NCBI RefSeq assembly: GCF_000143535.2
Contig: NC_037323.1
Coordinates: forward strand, 434,001 to 498,000
Direction of reading: 5' to 3'
DNA from: Botrytis cinerea B05.10
Taxonomy: Eukaryota; Ascomycota; Leotiomycetes; Helotiales; Sclerotiniaceae
DNA: 64,000 nucleotides
Within the stretch, counting starts at the first letter, position 1, and each line of letters starts with the position of its first letter. The position numbers and the translations under genes are program-made. Shown piece after piece: positions 23,572-35,731 of this stretch. The notes under the pieces were generated by a model, which saw nothing but the letters and a program-made list of their open reading frames with translations, did not search any database and had not been told where the DNA came from.

Positions 23572-24332
23572 ATGTAGAAATTTATGGATATTGGTATATG
23601 GCACTGGGCACTGGGCGTGTGTAGATAAGTCTCGAGGAAATCTTGAGAGCATATAGGATCCAGAGTCTGGATTCAGTCGTCCTTGGTGAATCTTGCTTGG
23701 GACCACTGGCGGACGCGAAAAAGTGTTACTCGATGTGGATAAAAGATCCCGAGGTGGGGAGATGGAGTGATGCCGATGAGCTCCGACCTCATATTCACGC
23801 TTCCGTCTCTGTATCAATATGCAAAGTCTTGTCTACTCCTGGAGGAAGATTGTGCTATCTGATCAGCACAATCTCGCCGTGTGAGTCAAAACACTCTCTG
23901 TCCCGTCGCTGTTGTATCGTAATACCTGGTTAGGAAACCGCATGGAATGGAATCGTAGATGAAATATTCACAACGGGTGGATAAAGTTTTACCTGATCTG
24001 TAACTTGCCCCTCATTTACCTTCCCTTAGCAAGTAGCTAGCTGTCCGAAAGAAGTCCGATACAGAATACCTGACGAATACATGACAAAACCTTACACACA
24101 CCTCCATTCAACCTTAAAGCTTAACGAAAGATCGTTTACTTACCCCTCATTTGTAACCAACGGACGGCTATTTACTTGCTTTACCTTCTCCTCGAACGAA
24201 ACGAAACGAAACGAAACACAAGAAATAGCACGACGCATTCTGTACACCTTGAGAGCTTTCGAATACCTTGAGAGCTTGACTTCACACACGAGCAGGGACG
24301 AATTAAAAGAAAGAAGATCGAAATAAGACAAC

Positions 24333-26325
<1,993 letters not shown>

Positions 26326-27876
26326 CTACCGGGCACGAAGGAAAATGAAAAGGCAAGGCTGTGAGATATGTATAGTGGAAAATACTAGGTTGTGATGATA
26401 TGACAGAAATGAAAATTGTATATGAAAGGATCATTGAGGTTTGGGGTGCGATTTTGTGATGTTGAGTTGTTCAATTGTTTGATTGTGTGGGTGTGTGGAT
26501 ATGCGAACGAGTTTTTGTCGGATTCGAATTTGGATTTGGTTTCAGCGTGTTCAATGTACTTACTTGATATTAGGATTATGTTGTATATGGAATGCGCATT
26601 TCCGGAAATAAATTCTGTCTGGAATGAGATTCTATGGGTACCCATCTACTGTTTTACAATGTGAATCTACGATTGAAGAGTGCTTTGTCTATCTGACTGA
26701 CTGACTGGCCGACCGACTGACTCTGGTAAGGGAAATCCATATATGCACCTTTTGTGCGAGTGGGCTGGGCTGGGCTGGGCTCGACTGGGCTGAGTGTTGA
26801 GTGTTAAGTAACACTTATTTTTTTATCTTTTTTATTATGGTGTACGTGGTATATTAGTGTTATTGGTGGTTGCAAAGTCCTTTAAGATATGGTTCGAATT
26901 ATGGTTGTAGCATGTTTTGGAATCGGATTTGCAATTTGTGATGACTTTGAGCGGAATGGAATGGGGGTTTGTTGTTTTGTCATGTCATCGTATGTAATCT
27001 CATGTATGGGTTTGGGTTGAGTATGGGTATGGGTATGAGTATGAGTATTTTTTGTTCAAGTAGAGTAGAGTGATGTGATGTTTGAGGATGGGGATAGGGA
27101 CGGGGGGGAGGAGGATGTGATTCATTTATGAGGGAGGAGAAGTAATGCTTGGTTCTCATGGTGTGTTTTTTTTAGTAAGCAGGACTGTTGGAGGTGTGTA
27201 TGGTTGAATATCTAGGTGTGTAGATTGGGGTTTCTAAACTACCTATGTGGGTAGATGGCTGGGAGCATGATAGTGTATGAATGATTTCATGCGAGGGCGA
27301 AGTCAGCCTCGAGAAACATTCTAGAGAATCGGTAAGTTTTGATTCGTTACACAAGAAACAGATGCGGCTAGTTTTGGTTGGGAATCTCTCCTGCAAGCAC
27401 ACGCATCTCTTCATTCGAGCTAGGGTGTGAGAAGACTGTCTTTTTAAGGCGTAGTGTTGTTTTTATGTCATGTTAGTGGGAGGTCTCCATATCAGCGTCC
27501 TTCTCGTGAATTTGGATATAGAACTTCATAATCTCGTCTTGAAAATCGTATGTATACAGGTGTATCGCTCGATATTATCCAGAGGTTATGTGATCGAGTT
27601 GACTGTGGAGCTTTACCACTTCGTCGATCACGTAAGTCTTTTCTTATCTTTTTCCTTGATTGTTCTTTCAAGTTTCCATCGTTAATTCGTGTGAAAAAGG
27701 GAATTCATTATTTGATTATGTGTGTCTCTTTTACCGTAAAGTGGTTTTCGAGATTCTATGTGAGAGAGTGCCTGCTAGTGTATTGTTCGCCTCCAGGGTA
27801 AAAACAGCCTCTGAAAAACACTTGGTCACATCCAACCTGAAAGTAGATGTTAGGAATCCTTATATTCCATCGCTTG
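26326..27876. other. Intergenic, 3' flank of fdh1
   Basis: About 1.55 kb with no supported gene. It holds short tandem repeats: CTGA units at about 26692-26720, GGGCT pentamers at about 26760-26785 and GGGTATGA-like units at about 27020-27050. The first 100-200 bases should be the fdh1 3' UTR. Confidence 0.55.
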
Positions 27877-28223
27877 CTATTTCTGCGGGAGTTTCTGGCG
27901 AGCAGAGAAAAGTTAGTGCGGTTTATGTTTGATTATATTTGAGCGAATGAGAGAGTTGGTTTACTTACTTCTGACGGCTTCGGGGATGAGGATTCGAGAG
28001 CCTCCGGTACGCACTTCGAAGGATGTTTTGGAGGTGCCCCTACTATCTGTGAATCCGGATTCTTCGACTCGGAACTAGATCTCGCACTGCCGATTTTGCT
28101 AAGAAATTGGGTTGGTGGCGGTTGGGATGGCGAGTCGTGCATGGGGCCTTCGATGAATTTGCTTGTATGTGTTTTCATAGCTGGTGATGAGTTTTCATCT
28201 TGATGCGTGGATAAGGATGGCAT
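27877..28223 (-). CDS. Small hypothetical protein with SKFIEG motif
   Basis: Predicted exons complement 27969-28223 and 27877-27894, joined across a 74-nt phase-0 intron (GTAAGT donor, CACTAAC branch, CCAG acceptor), giving 90 aa. The start is in a strong context (AAAATGCC). The visible segment KTHTSKFIEGPMHD followed by SQPPPTQFL resembles a motif I associate with uncharacterised small proteins of Helotiales and related fungi, but I cannot name a family. The rest is Ser/Pro/Lys-rich and disordered. It shares SKFIE, the MP- start and the short terminal exon with the next gene (29008-29274), suggesting a divergent paralogue. Its last exon encodes only five residues and has no CaaX box. It could also continue without splicing to 27933. 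Confidence 0.5.
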
Positions 28224-29007
28224 TTTGATTTGGAATTTGGATCTTAGGGCTGTGTGGGCTGGGTGGGATGGGATATTTGGAGTCTGGAGTCTGGAGTTTT
28301 TTTGCGCGGAGTGGAGTGGATGTTTTGGGTTTGGAAGATAAGCGGAGATGGTTTCTTGTGCGTTTGTAAGGAGATGATTTCGAGCTTGGAGCTTCTCCTT
28401 TTGGTTTTTGGTTTGGATCTTTTCATTATTTGGGAGAGAAATGGAGAGGGAAGGAGAATATATATGAATGGAAATGAGAGTGGGATGTGAAAACTATATG
28501 TTCATAGTAGGTTGTGAGTTGGTGACTGTTTGCGAGTGTGTAGTCGGTCATATTACTAGTGATATGATCATATGGATCTTGTGACTTCTAGAGTGAATGA
28601 AGGCGAGGCATGACTGAGAGAATAAATGACAGTTTGGGAAATGTTTTTATGGGGGTTTCTTTCTTTGAAATCGCATTGTTATACGGTGATGAATGGGATT
28701 TAGCTGTGTGCTGTGTAGCAAATTGTTTGAGGGAGATTTTGAGATGGTTTGGGTGTTGAATTGAAGTGCGGTTTGATATTCTTCGTGTTATATGAGGGGA
28801 TTTCATGATATTGGTAGTTTCATTAGTCTAGTTGCAAATACTAGGTGTTTGAATTTTCTAAATACTAGCGGTTTCTAATAGACCGTTTCTAGAATATCAT
28901 CTTCAATGACATCATATCCAGTAAAACCATCTCAAGTTACTTCATATCTAATAATCTCCATCCTTCCTAAATACCCCTAAGTATCTACCCAGTATATCAT
29001 ACACATC
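28224..29007. other. Intergenic, nothing recognised
   Basis: About 780 bases between two small minus-strand genes. It is G/T-rich on the plus strand near 28250-28480. It should contain the promoter of the 27877-28223 gene and the 3' UTR of the next. Confidence 0.5.
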
Positions 29008-29274
29008 CTACATAATCACACAACCGCAACCCGAACCTTCTCCCACTTTTACCTTCGGCTAGAAGAGGAATATGTTAGTAATTTATCTATACATCGACAC
29101 TGAAGTAACCGAGGATAACTCTATTTATCTACATACTTTGACAATCACAGGTTTTCGATTAGCAGGACGAAGGTGCTGGGTATAAACAGGTATTGGTGAT
29201 GATTCCTCGAAGCTTTCGATGAATTTACTGGGACGGAATTCTTGCCTTCGACGTGCGGCCTGGGAGGGTGGCAT
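29008..29274 (-). CDS. Candidate prenylated mini-protein ending CVIM
   Basis: Predicted exons complement 29137-29274 and 29008-29058, joined across a 78-nt phase-0 intron with textbook signals (GTATGT donor, TTACTAAC branch, polypyrimidine, TCTAG acceptor). The 62-aa product starts MPPSQAARRRQEF, contains SKFIE at 17-21, and ends GEGSGCGCVIM. CVIM is a canonical CaaX farnesylation box (it is the C-terminus of K-Ras4B); the cysteine two residues upstream could be palmitoylated. The preceding KPKVKV is basic, as in many prenylated membrane anchors. Without the intron the frame ends three codons later and the CaaX box is missed. A role at a membrane is inferred. A lipopeptide mating-pheromone precursor is an alternative, but the length and lack of the usual core make it less likely. 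Confidence 0.55.
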
Positions 29275-30486
29275 TGTGTAGTGTGGTGCGAGGCTGGAGT
29301 TGTAAGGTGTGAGTGGTTAGCCTTTGGTAATGTGGTAAATGTTAGATGGTCTGAGATGATTGAGTGAGGTGTTTGAATTTGAAAATTGTAAACCACTTTG
29401 ATATCGGTCAGTTTTTTTACAAAATTGAAAGTAACTTCGAATCTGGGATGTTGTGTTCTGAGTTGAGGAAGATTCGTCAAGATCTCGAGGTGTAGCATTA
29501 TATAATACATATTACTCGGGCTCTGATATGAGTCTTTGAGTTTTATGGATTTACAGTCATAGTGTTGGGGAGATGGTTATGAGTCCTAGATTATTGGGGG
29601 AATGAGTGGTAAGAGTGACTAGAGAGATGGTGTATGATTTTCTATGAGAGCGGATGGAGTTTCAAAGGAAGTTTTTTTTTTTTTTTGTTAGAGGAGTTTA
29701 TGAAGAGGCAGCAATTTCGTTCTTTTGTTGATTTTCACACCTAGTGGTCTGGCCGATTAACATTTAATATAGGCAAGAGCTGTTCTAGGAATGTACACTA
29801 CCACATATTTGCAACATTTACTGTATTTCTGACAAAGTTCGACACCGTTCCTGGCTTTCTTGCACACTCAGGATAAGGAAGTATGGTAGAGTAGAAAGGG
29901 TAAATGGGAGTATTTGAAGCAAATTATCCAGAATATAGAGTGCTCAAGTAGAGCGTCGTTTGAATCTCAAAGATAAGCTCAGTGAAGTTTGATGAATTTA
30001 AGTGTAGACTACCATGTTTTGCCTTGTGAAAGAGGATGAAGAAATAGGCGAGAATATAGAATGAAGAAATCTTATAAGTTGTGGAGACTTCTAAACACTT
30101 ATATTTCGTTAATAGGATCTTCAAATTTACAAATTCTGGAAAGGAAGAAATACAATATTTGTAAGAATATAAATTGAGATACATTGAAATCCCTTTTTAA
30201 TCAGATTAGATTAACATGAAAAGATCTATTTGCGCTGTAGAAATATATTAGTTAAAAATACGATTGCTTATTATACAGATCATTCATATCCAAATTACTG
30301 ATGCTAAAGTCTAGTGACATTGGCAATTTCAATTTACTAACACCTCTCAAAGTGGGCAATTAGAGGATCTCAAAAAGATTCCATTGATACCCCTATCCCG
30401 GCCAACGCCTACCCGCAGGCCTTTAACGACAATGAAATATTAATTGTACTCAAACAACTATTAGCGAATGGCTTCAGAAATAATAC
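29275..30486. other. Intergenic, nothing recognised
   Basis: About 1.2 kb, very AT-rich from 29.9 to 30.35 kb, with a T-run at about 29671-29688. Only short ORFs without family resemblance. The left part should hold the promoter of the CVIM gene. Confidence 0.5.
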
Positions 30487-31922
30487 TTACATCATCCACC
30501 AGCGACGTTTCTTCTTAGTCTCCTTCCCGTGTCCGATGAAGTTAGCACACTTCTAATCTCATGGTGAATTGAGAATGATGATTTACTCACAGAAGATGGT
30601 ACAGGCGGACGCGGCTTAGATAATTTCAGAGGACGCTCTCTTCTTCTCGGGCGCGTGTTTAGAACAGGCGGCGAGGGTCTTGCTTCTAACTGGTTAGTGT
30701 TCTCTGATGGTTTGGGAACAGTTTGTGTTCGAGGTTTGTGAGGTCTTGTTGATATTTGATATGGTATTGGTATCCGTGTTAGAGGTCTTGCTTCTAAATG
30801 ACTGATGTTCTCTGGTGATCTAGGATAAATTGGTACTCGCGGTGGACATCTTGTTTCTAATTGATTATTGTTTTCTGATGATATAGGATTGACTGATGCT
30901 CGAGATCTGTTAGGTTCTACTGATGAATGAGTAGGTATTGCTGATTTTTGATGTGGTATTGGCATCCGTTGTAAGATTATTGGTTCTAATTGCCTGGTGC
31001 GTTCTGATGGTTTGGGAATAGTTTGTGTTTGAGGTTTGTATGATCTTGCCGATGAACGAACAGATATTTCTGATAGCTGATGTGGCGGCGGTGTTGGCGG
31101 CAAAGGCCTTGCTTCAACACGGCGAGTTCTTTCAGGTGACTGAGAAGTAGCTGCTGGCCTTGACTTATGAGATCTTGCTTCCGATCCAAGAGGTGTTGCT
31201 GATGATTGGTGTTTTGCCATTTGACCATCATGCGCTGCTAGATGATGATATTCTTCTTCTAACATCTTGGATTCCAAATCTTGTGTTTTGAATTGTTCAG
31301 CTAGCGAATGCGTGCTGCTGGATCCGAAGCTTGATGATATGCGCGGTGATTTATGATAAATTGAGCCTTTGGTGGAATTGCATCTTTGCGCTCCGCCCGC
31401 TATTACTTTTTTTGGTCGAGCATGCTTGATTTCCTTCACAATTATTTGTGACTTGGGATGTTCTTTTCTTGGCGGGAAGTGATCAAAGTCGGAGAACTCC
31501 CCCGTATACCTTTCGCTTTTCATTGCCAAAGGGGTTCGAGGTGGTCCTGAGCAGGTACTGCTTCGCGAGGAAGATGGTCTTGCTCGTGATTTACTCCATG
31601 GCTGCATTTGTATTCTGAATTCAGATGTTGATTTCACTAATTCAGCTCTCGCGGTCGGCTCCGGTTGGGGAGACTGAAAGTATCTTCCACCTGGTGACCC
31701 GGAAGTCCGGGATTTTCTCGTTCGCGAAGGCGTCTTTCTCGACTCAGGGACTTCATGTAACCAACTTTCAACAAGCTTGTCCTGGGGCTTGGGATACCTT
31801 TTCAGATTATGTTCAGGTAGTTGGAAGTAGAGTTTGGTGTGTAGCCATGCTCGTTTGATTGTCCTATCATTTAGAGTTGGCTTATTTGTCAGCTTGGATT
31901 TTTGCATCTTAGTGAGCGGCAT
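30487..31922 (-). CDS. Basic Pro/Ser/Arg-rich protein with internal repeats
   Basis: The main exon is complement 30591-31922 (444 codons), from the ATG at 31922 (MPLTKMQKSK). A GTGAGT donor at 30590 and a TGCTAAC branch site suggest a short last exon. With an acceptor near 30520 (or 30514) the protein ends in (T)KKKRRWWMM with stop at 30487. The acceptors are GAG/AAG and not the preferred YAG, so this end is uncertain; unspliced, the frame ends at 30492. The protein is unstructured and highly basic. Residues about 262-432 carry five imperfect repeats of the form SExxxQLEARPxPxxPIPxQ, with two full units of 43 residues and shorter later ones. No domain is recognised. It sits in a row with the small CaaX genes and shares the phase-0 terminal-exon layout. 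Confidence 0.6.
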
Positions 31923-32739
31923 GACTTGAAATTGGCAGGTAGCGAGAACGACATGAAATATCAAAGGTAGTGTAAGTATGTGGATCTCGTGAATTATTTG
32001 TCGTAAGATAGGTGTGTATGACGATCTCGATACTGGTAGAAACGTTGGGATTATTTTTGAACTCAATTATTATGTGAGATGTGAGAAAGTTCTTCAATCG
32101 ATGGAGATGGAAACTGTACATATATTCGTAGGTAGGAACTATGAATTGCTAGATCTTGGGGGTGCGTAGTCACAAGAGACCGCACGGGGCTCAAAATAAT
32201 GTCGCTTATGACTCCTGAGTTTATGACCCATCATCAGTACTATGGAGCTCTGCAGTATTCCTATAATTGAGAATTTTGAAGAATGAAGCCTTTTTGACAT
32301 GATTTATATATGAATCATGTATTGTGTGGAACTGAACAGCCATAAGTATTACACTGATGAGTGCCGAAGAAGTGATTGAAAGAATGACTCGGATTACTGA
32401 AAGATAAGAGAGAATGTATCAGATGACACAAGAATAAAATGCTTGTGGCCTGTGACTTTGAGGTTTTAAATATAGTCACATCGAGGCTTTAGGTGCGGAA
32501 TTCGCAAACAGAGTTTTAAAGTCAAGGAGGATAGTCTGGGCCTTTGATAGAAGAGGCGTTTGAAGAGATGTTAAAAGCAACGATTATGTATTGTACAGTT
32601 ATTCTATATCCCAAATCTATATGCCAAAATACCACACCATTAGGAAACCCTCACAATTCCCTTGAGAAGCTACATCCTCCGAGAAAATACAGCATCGATA
32701 CCATGCCAAAACAGCCAGACGTAAAACTCCATCTTCAGC
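31923..32739. other. Intergenic, nothing recognised
   Basis: About 820 bases that should contain the promoter of the 31922 gene and the 3' UTR of the CSVM gene. No further coding signal seen. Confidence 0.5.
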
Positions 32740-33025
32740 CTACATTACCGAACAACATCCACCTTCTTTCTAACAAAATGTTAGTGTACTTATCCTATTT
32801 GAATAAACAATTGATATATTACCTCTACAGGAACTTTTTTAAGGATACAATTTGGTGCAATTCCTCTTGCCTCCATGTCTTCGAAGGTGTCACCGTTTCG
32901 ACCAAATTTTTTTTTTCGACGGACTTTGTATTGCGTGCGATATTAGATGTTGTAACCTTTGTATGTCTGATATCAGGACCACCCCCAATTCTGGAGAGGT
33001 CGGCGAAAGGATAATCCGGCGCCAT
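32740..33025 (-). CDS. Candidate prenylated mini-protein ending CSVM
   Basis: Predicted exons complement 32849-33025 and 32740-32769, joined across a 79-nt phase-0 intron (GTATCC donor, weaker than consensus; CACTAAC branch; TTAG acceptor). The 68-aa product starts MAPDYPFADLSRIGGG and ends KEGGCCSVM. CSVM is a CaaX box with Met at the last position, which favours farnesyltransferase, and the adjacent Cys is a possible palmitoylation site. The rest is polar and basic with no domain that I recognise. The unspliced frame would instead end in LKKFL and lose the cysteines. The terminal exon aligns with that of the CLVM gene at 33659 (17 of 22 bases through the stop codon), which supports both gene models. 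Confidence 0.5.
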
Positions 33026-33658
33026 TCTTGCCCTTGGAGTTGGCAAGGTTACTGGATTTTGAGACTTCAGGGATTGGATTGTGTATCGAAAGATGAGGAC
33101 AGGGTGGCGATGACGACACGAAGTTTTGTGGTTGACTTTAATAAGTGCTTCAAGCAAAAATATCGTGAGACAGATATATGAGAGTACTAATACTGATCAA
33201 TGTATGCAGTGTTGAACTTGAAAAATATTTGGAATTTGAATGGATGTTCTGTTTTGGTTTCTTGAGTACATGTGCAGCAGAAGCAGAACTATTTATCTTA
33301 AGAGTTCTATTCCTATGAGTCTCATTAGGGTTTACTGATATGAATCATAGACATGACTACTATTTTTGTTGTGAGTAATGGGAGAAGATGACTGGAAAAA
33401 ATGACTGTTCATGAAATAGCTTTCAATTGAAAGATAAAAGAGCAATAAGAGTATTGAGAAGGCATGAAGCCAATTCGTTTGAATAAGCAGTGAAGCGACC
33501 CCCTTGGACTGCTCGGAGTTCTCTAAAGTAACAATTGCATATTATGCTGTCTAATAGTATCCGAAACTCCAGTGATAACAACACCCCATTACACTATTGA
33601 GCAAGAACCTGAGTAAAATACAGCAACGAGCTATGCTCATAACACCATTCCCAGCACC
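33026..33658. other. Intergenic, nothing recognised
   Basis: About 630 bases between the CSVM and CLVM genes. It should hold the CSVM promoter and the CLVM 3' UTR. No other feature seen. Confidence 0.5.
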
Positions 33659-34207
33659 CTACATCACCAAGCAGCAGCCTACATCTTCACTGCTAGTTTT
33701 CTACCAAAACGGTTAGCATAATTCCTGTATGTACGAAAAGAATAACCAAATTCTCCTTACCTTCTGAGGCGTTGGTTTAGAAATAGGTGCTTTGTGATGA
33801 GCCCATACTGGCGGTCCCAAATCTCCTCTCGCAGCTCGATAACCTTGAGCATAACGATGCGAATCCTCCCCCAAATGAGGTGCTTCACACATGGGTTTTC
33901 GTCCATATGTCGAACAAAGACTGACCGATGGAGAAAGCGGTGATGGCTTCGGTCGTTGCCGCTGTTCTTGCTGTTTTTGTACGCGGTGATATTCATAAGC
34001 ACTAGGAACGTCATCTATAGCACATCTATAATTGTAACGCGGTGAGTCGACGGCAGGTTGCACGTAATTACGCGAGGCCTTCTTGTGTGAGGGGAACATA
34101 GATACCTCGTAGAATTGAGGGAAGGCAAAGGTAGGGTCTAGTTCTTCCCGCGTCAGGGCGCCTTCAGTATCCCAGCCACTACTGAGTTTTGAGGGTGGCA
34201 TTTTCAT
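33659..34207 (-). CDS. Candidate prenylated protein ending CLVM
   Basis: Predicted exons complement 33761-34207 and 33659-33700, joined across a 60-nt phase-0 intron (GTAAGG donor, TGCTAAC branch, GGTAG acceptor), giving 162 aa. Two nearby ATGs are possible. The second (34201) would start MPPSKL and matches the start region of the CVIM gene over 11 bases. The spliced end is SSEDVGCCLVM: a CaaX box (CLVM) with an adjacent Cys. The body is polar, Pro/Ser/His/Arg-rich (SYEYHRVQKQQEQRQ-like), with no recognised domain. Unspliced, the frame runs to 33713 and ends in LFFSYIQELC, which lacks a CaaX box. Membrane anchoring by prenylation and palmitoylation is inferred from the terminus alone. Confidence 0.55.
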
Positions 34208-35731
34208 TAGATTTGAGACTTCGTGGGTTGGATGTCAAGAATGGAAATATAGACTATGAGGTCAACGGTAGTTATGGTGTGAGTTCTAGTGCCTAATTCG
34301 AAGTGCTTTGAGTAAGGTTGGGGGGATATTCTTGAATGTATGTTTGCTTGATGAATTTGAATGTTTTGCTGTGGAAGTTGTACTTTTGATTTGTTCCCAA
34401 GAAGATGGAAATAAGTTTGTTTCTATATACTCCTTAAATATGAGCTTTGAATTAATTTAGTTACGGTCATAAATTCGATAGTCATACAAACAAGAAATTC
34501 TAGTCATGTAAAGAGGAAACGACTTGAGAGAATGATTAGTTCATTTGTAAATCTCACGCAAATTTTGGAGCCGTAGCAAAATGGTTGAAATTTGTAATAA
34601 ATGGTACGAGACTACGAGTCTATTCACGTTATAAAAACCGTAGACTATTTTAAGCTCCTGGAGGAAAAAGGAACGCCTATTGCCAAAAATATAGTAAAAT
34701 CAGTAACTTCATCATCGGAATCATACCCAAGATGCCACATTTACCACTATTTGTGTCGTACCACTTGAGCCATACCTTTCATCGCGGCAGAACATCGCCG
34801 CAGAACACCCTCTCTTTCAAGAAAAGGCTAGCTTTTTTCCGCATCAACCAAATCAAAAATAGAAGGGAATAAAACTAACATTTCCTCATCGTTCCACTCA
34901 AAGGAACAATGGAAACTCTCGTCCGTGACAATCGTACTTTAAGTGAAGACGGACTATCCTCAGTTTAAGACTAAACTTATTTTCCTTAGGAAACCCTGGT
35001 ATTTTTCGTATGGGATTCCCTTTAGAAGGTGGTATGATGAATGATTCTTGGATTAAATTTCGATGAGATAGTGATGGTGATCAGGTGGGTGATGATGCAG
35101 CAGATTCAGATATCAATAGCAAGTCCGAGTTGACGTGTGCAAAAGGGAATGACTGTAGATAAGTATTTGAAGCAAAATCAAAAATGATTTGGAAATCCTA
35201 AAAATGCGCTTTGAAAATGTGACTTGCATCCTGGAGTAACTGTAAATCATAATAGAAAGATATGTATGGTACATGTGGCAATTGAACGGGCCTACCAGTC
35301 GCCGTATCGATGTTCATAGGAGATGTATAGAGAACGAGTGAGGCAATGAGTGAACTTGAAAGATGAGCTGTTATTAGGAGTCGTTATATAGGATGAAAGG
35401 ACAAATAGCCGTCAGTAGTTAACTCCTATCGAATTGATGATAACAAAACAAATTCGCGGAAACTGTGCTATGAAAAGAGCGCGCCTTGCGAATTTCTTGA
35501 TGCTCTCCCCGAATTTCTGCCCTTAGAATACATATATTACAATGCGCCTCATGAATTCTTCTCCATAGTCCGCGCCGGGTCACTATCGGTATCTCTTTGT
35601 AGCTCGCTTTTGCCTCCTTTCCCATACGCCGACTATCTGCCCATTAGCCGCTTCGACAATGGAACTATTGCCTTCTCTCACAAAAAATATCACATCTCAA
35701 TTTCGTCAAGTTCCTTATTCCACGGCTTCGA
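34208..35731. other. Intergenic, nothing firm
   Basis: About 1.5 kb with the promoter of the CLVM gene on the left and the 3' flank of the Zn2Cys6 regulator on the right. A 68-codon ATG ORF on the minus strand (35419-35625) is present but has no recognisable features. Confidence 0.45.

Larger units (their letters stand above)
21836..24332. other. Intergenic with purine-rich repeat blocks
   Basis: About 2.5 kb. It starts with the 3' flank of the Ser/Thr-rich gene, including TTTC repeats at about 22075-22112. A strongly G/A-rich stretch follows (22.5-23.6 kb) with two repeat blocks listed separately. The last 250 bases are the promoter and leader of the glutathione-dependent formaldehyde dehydrogenase gene, with CGAAA repeats at about 24198-24217. 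Long ORFs on the minus strand here are simple-repeat translations. Confidence 0.55.
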
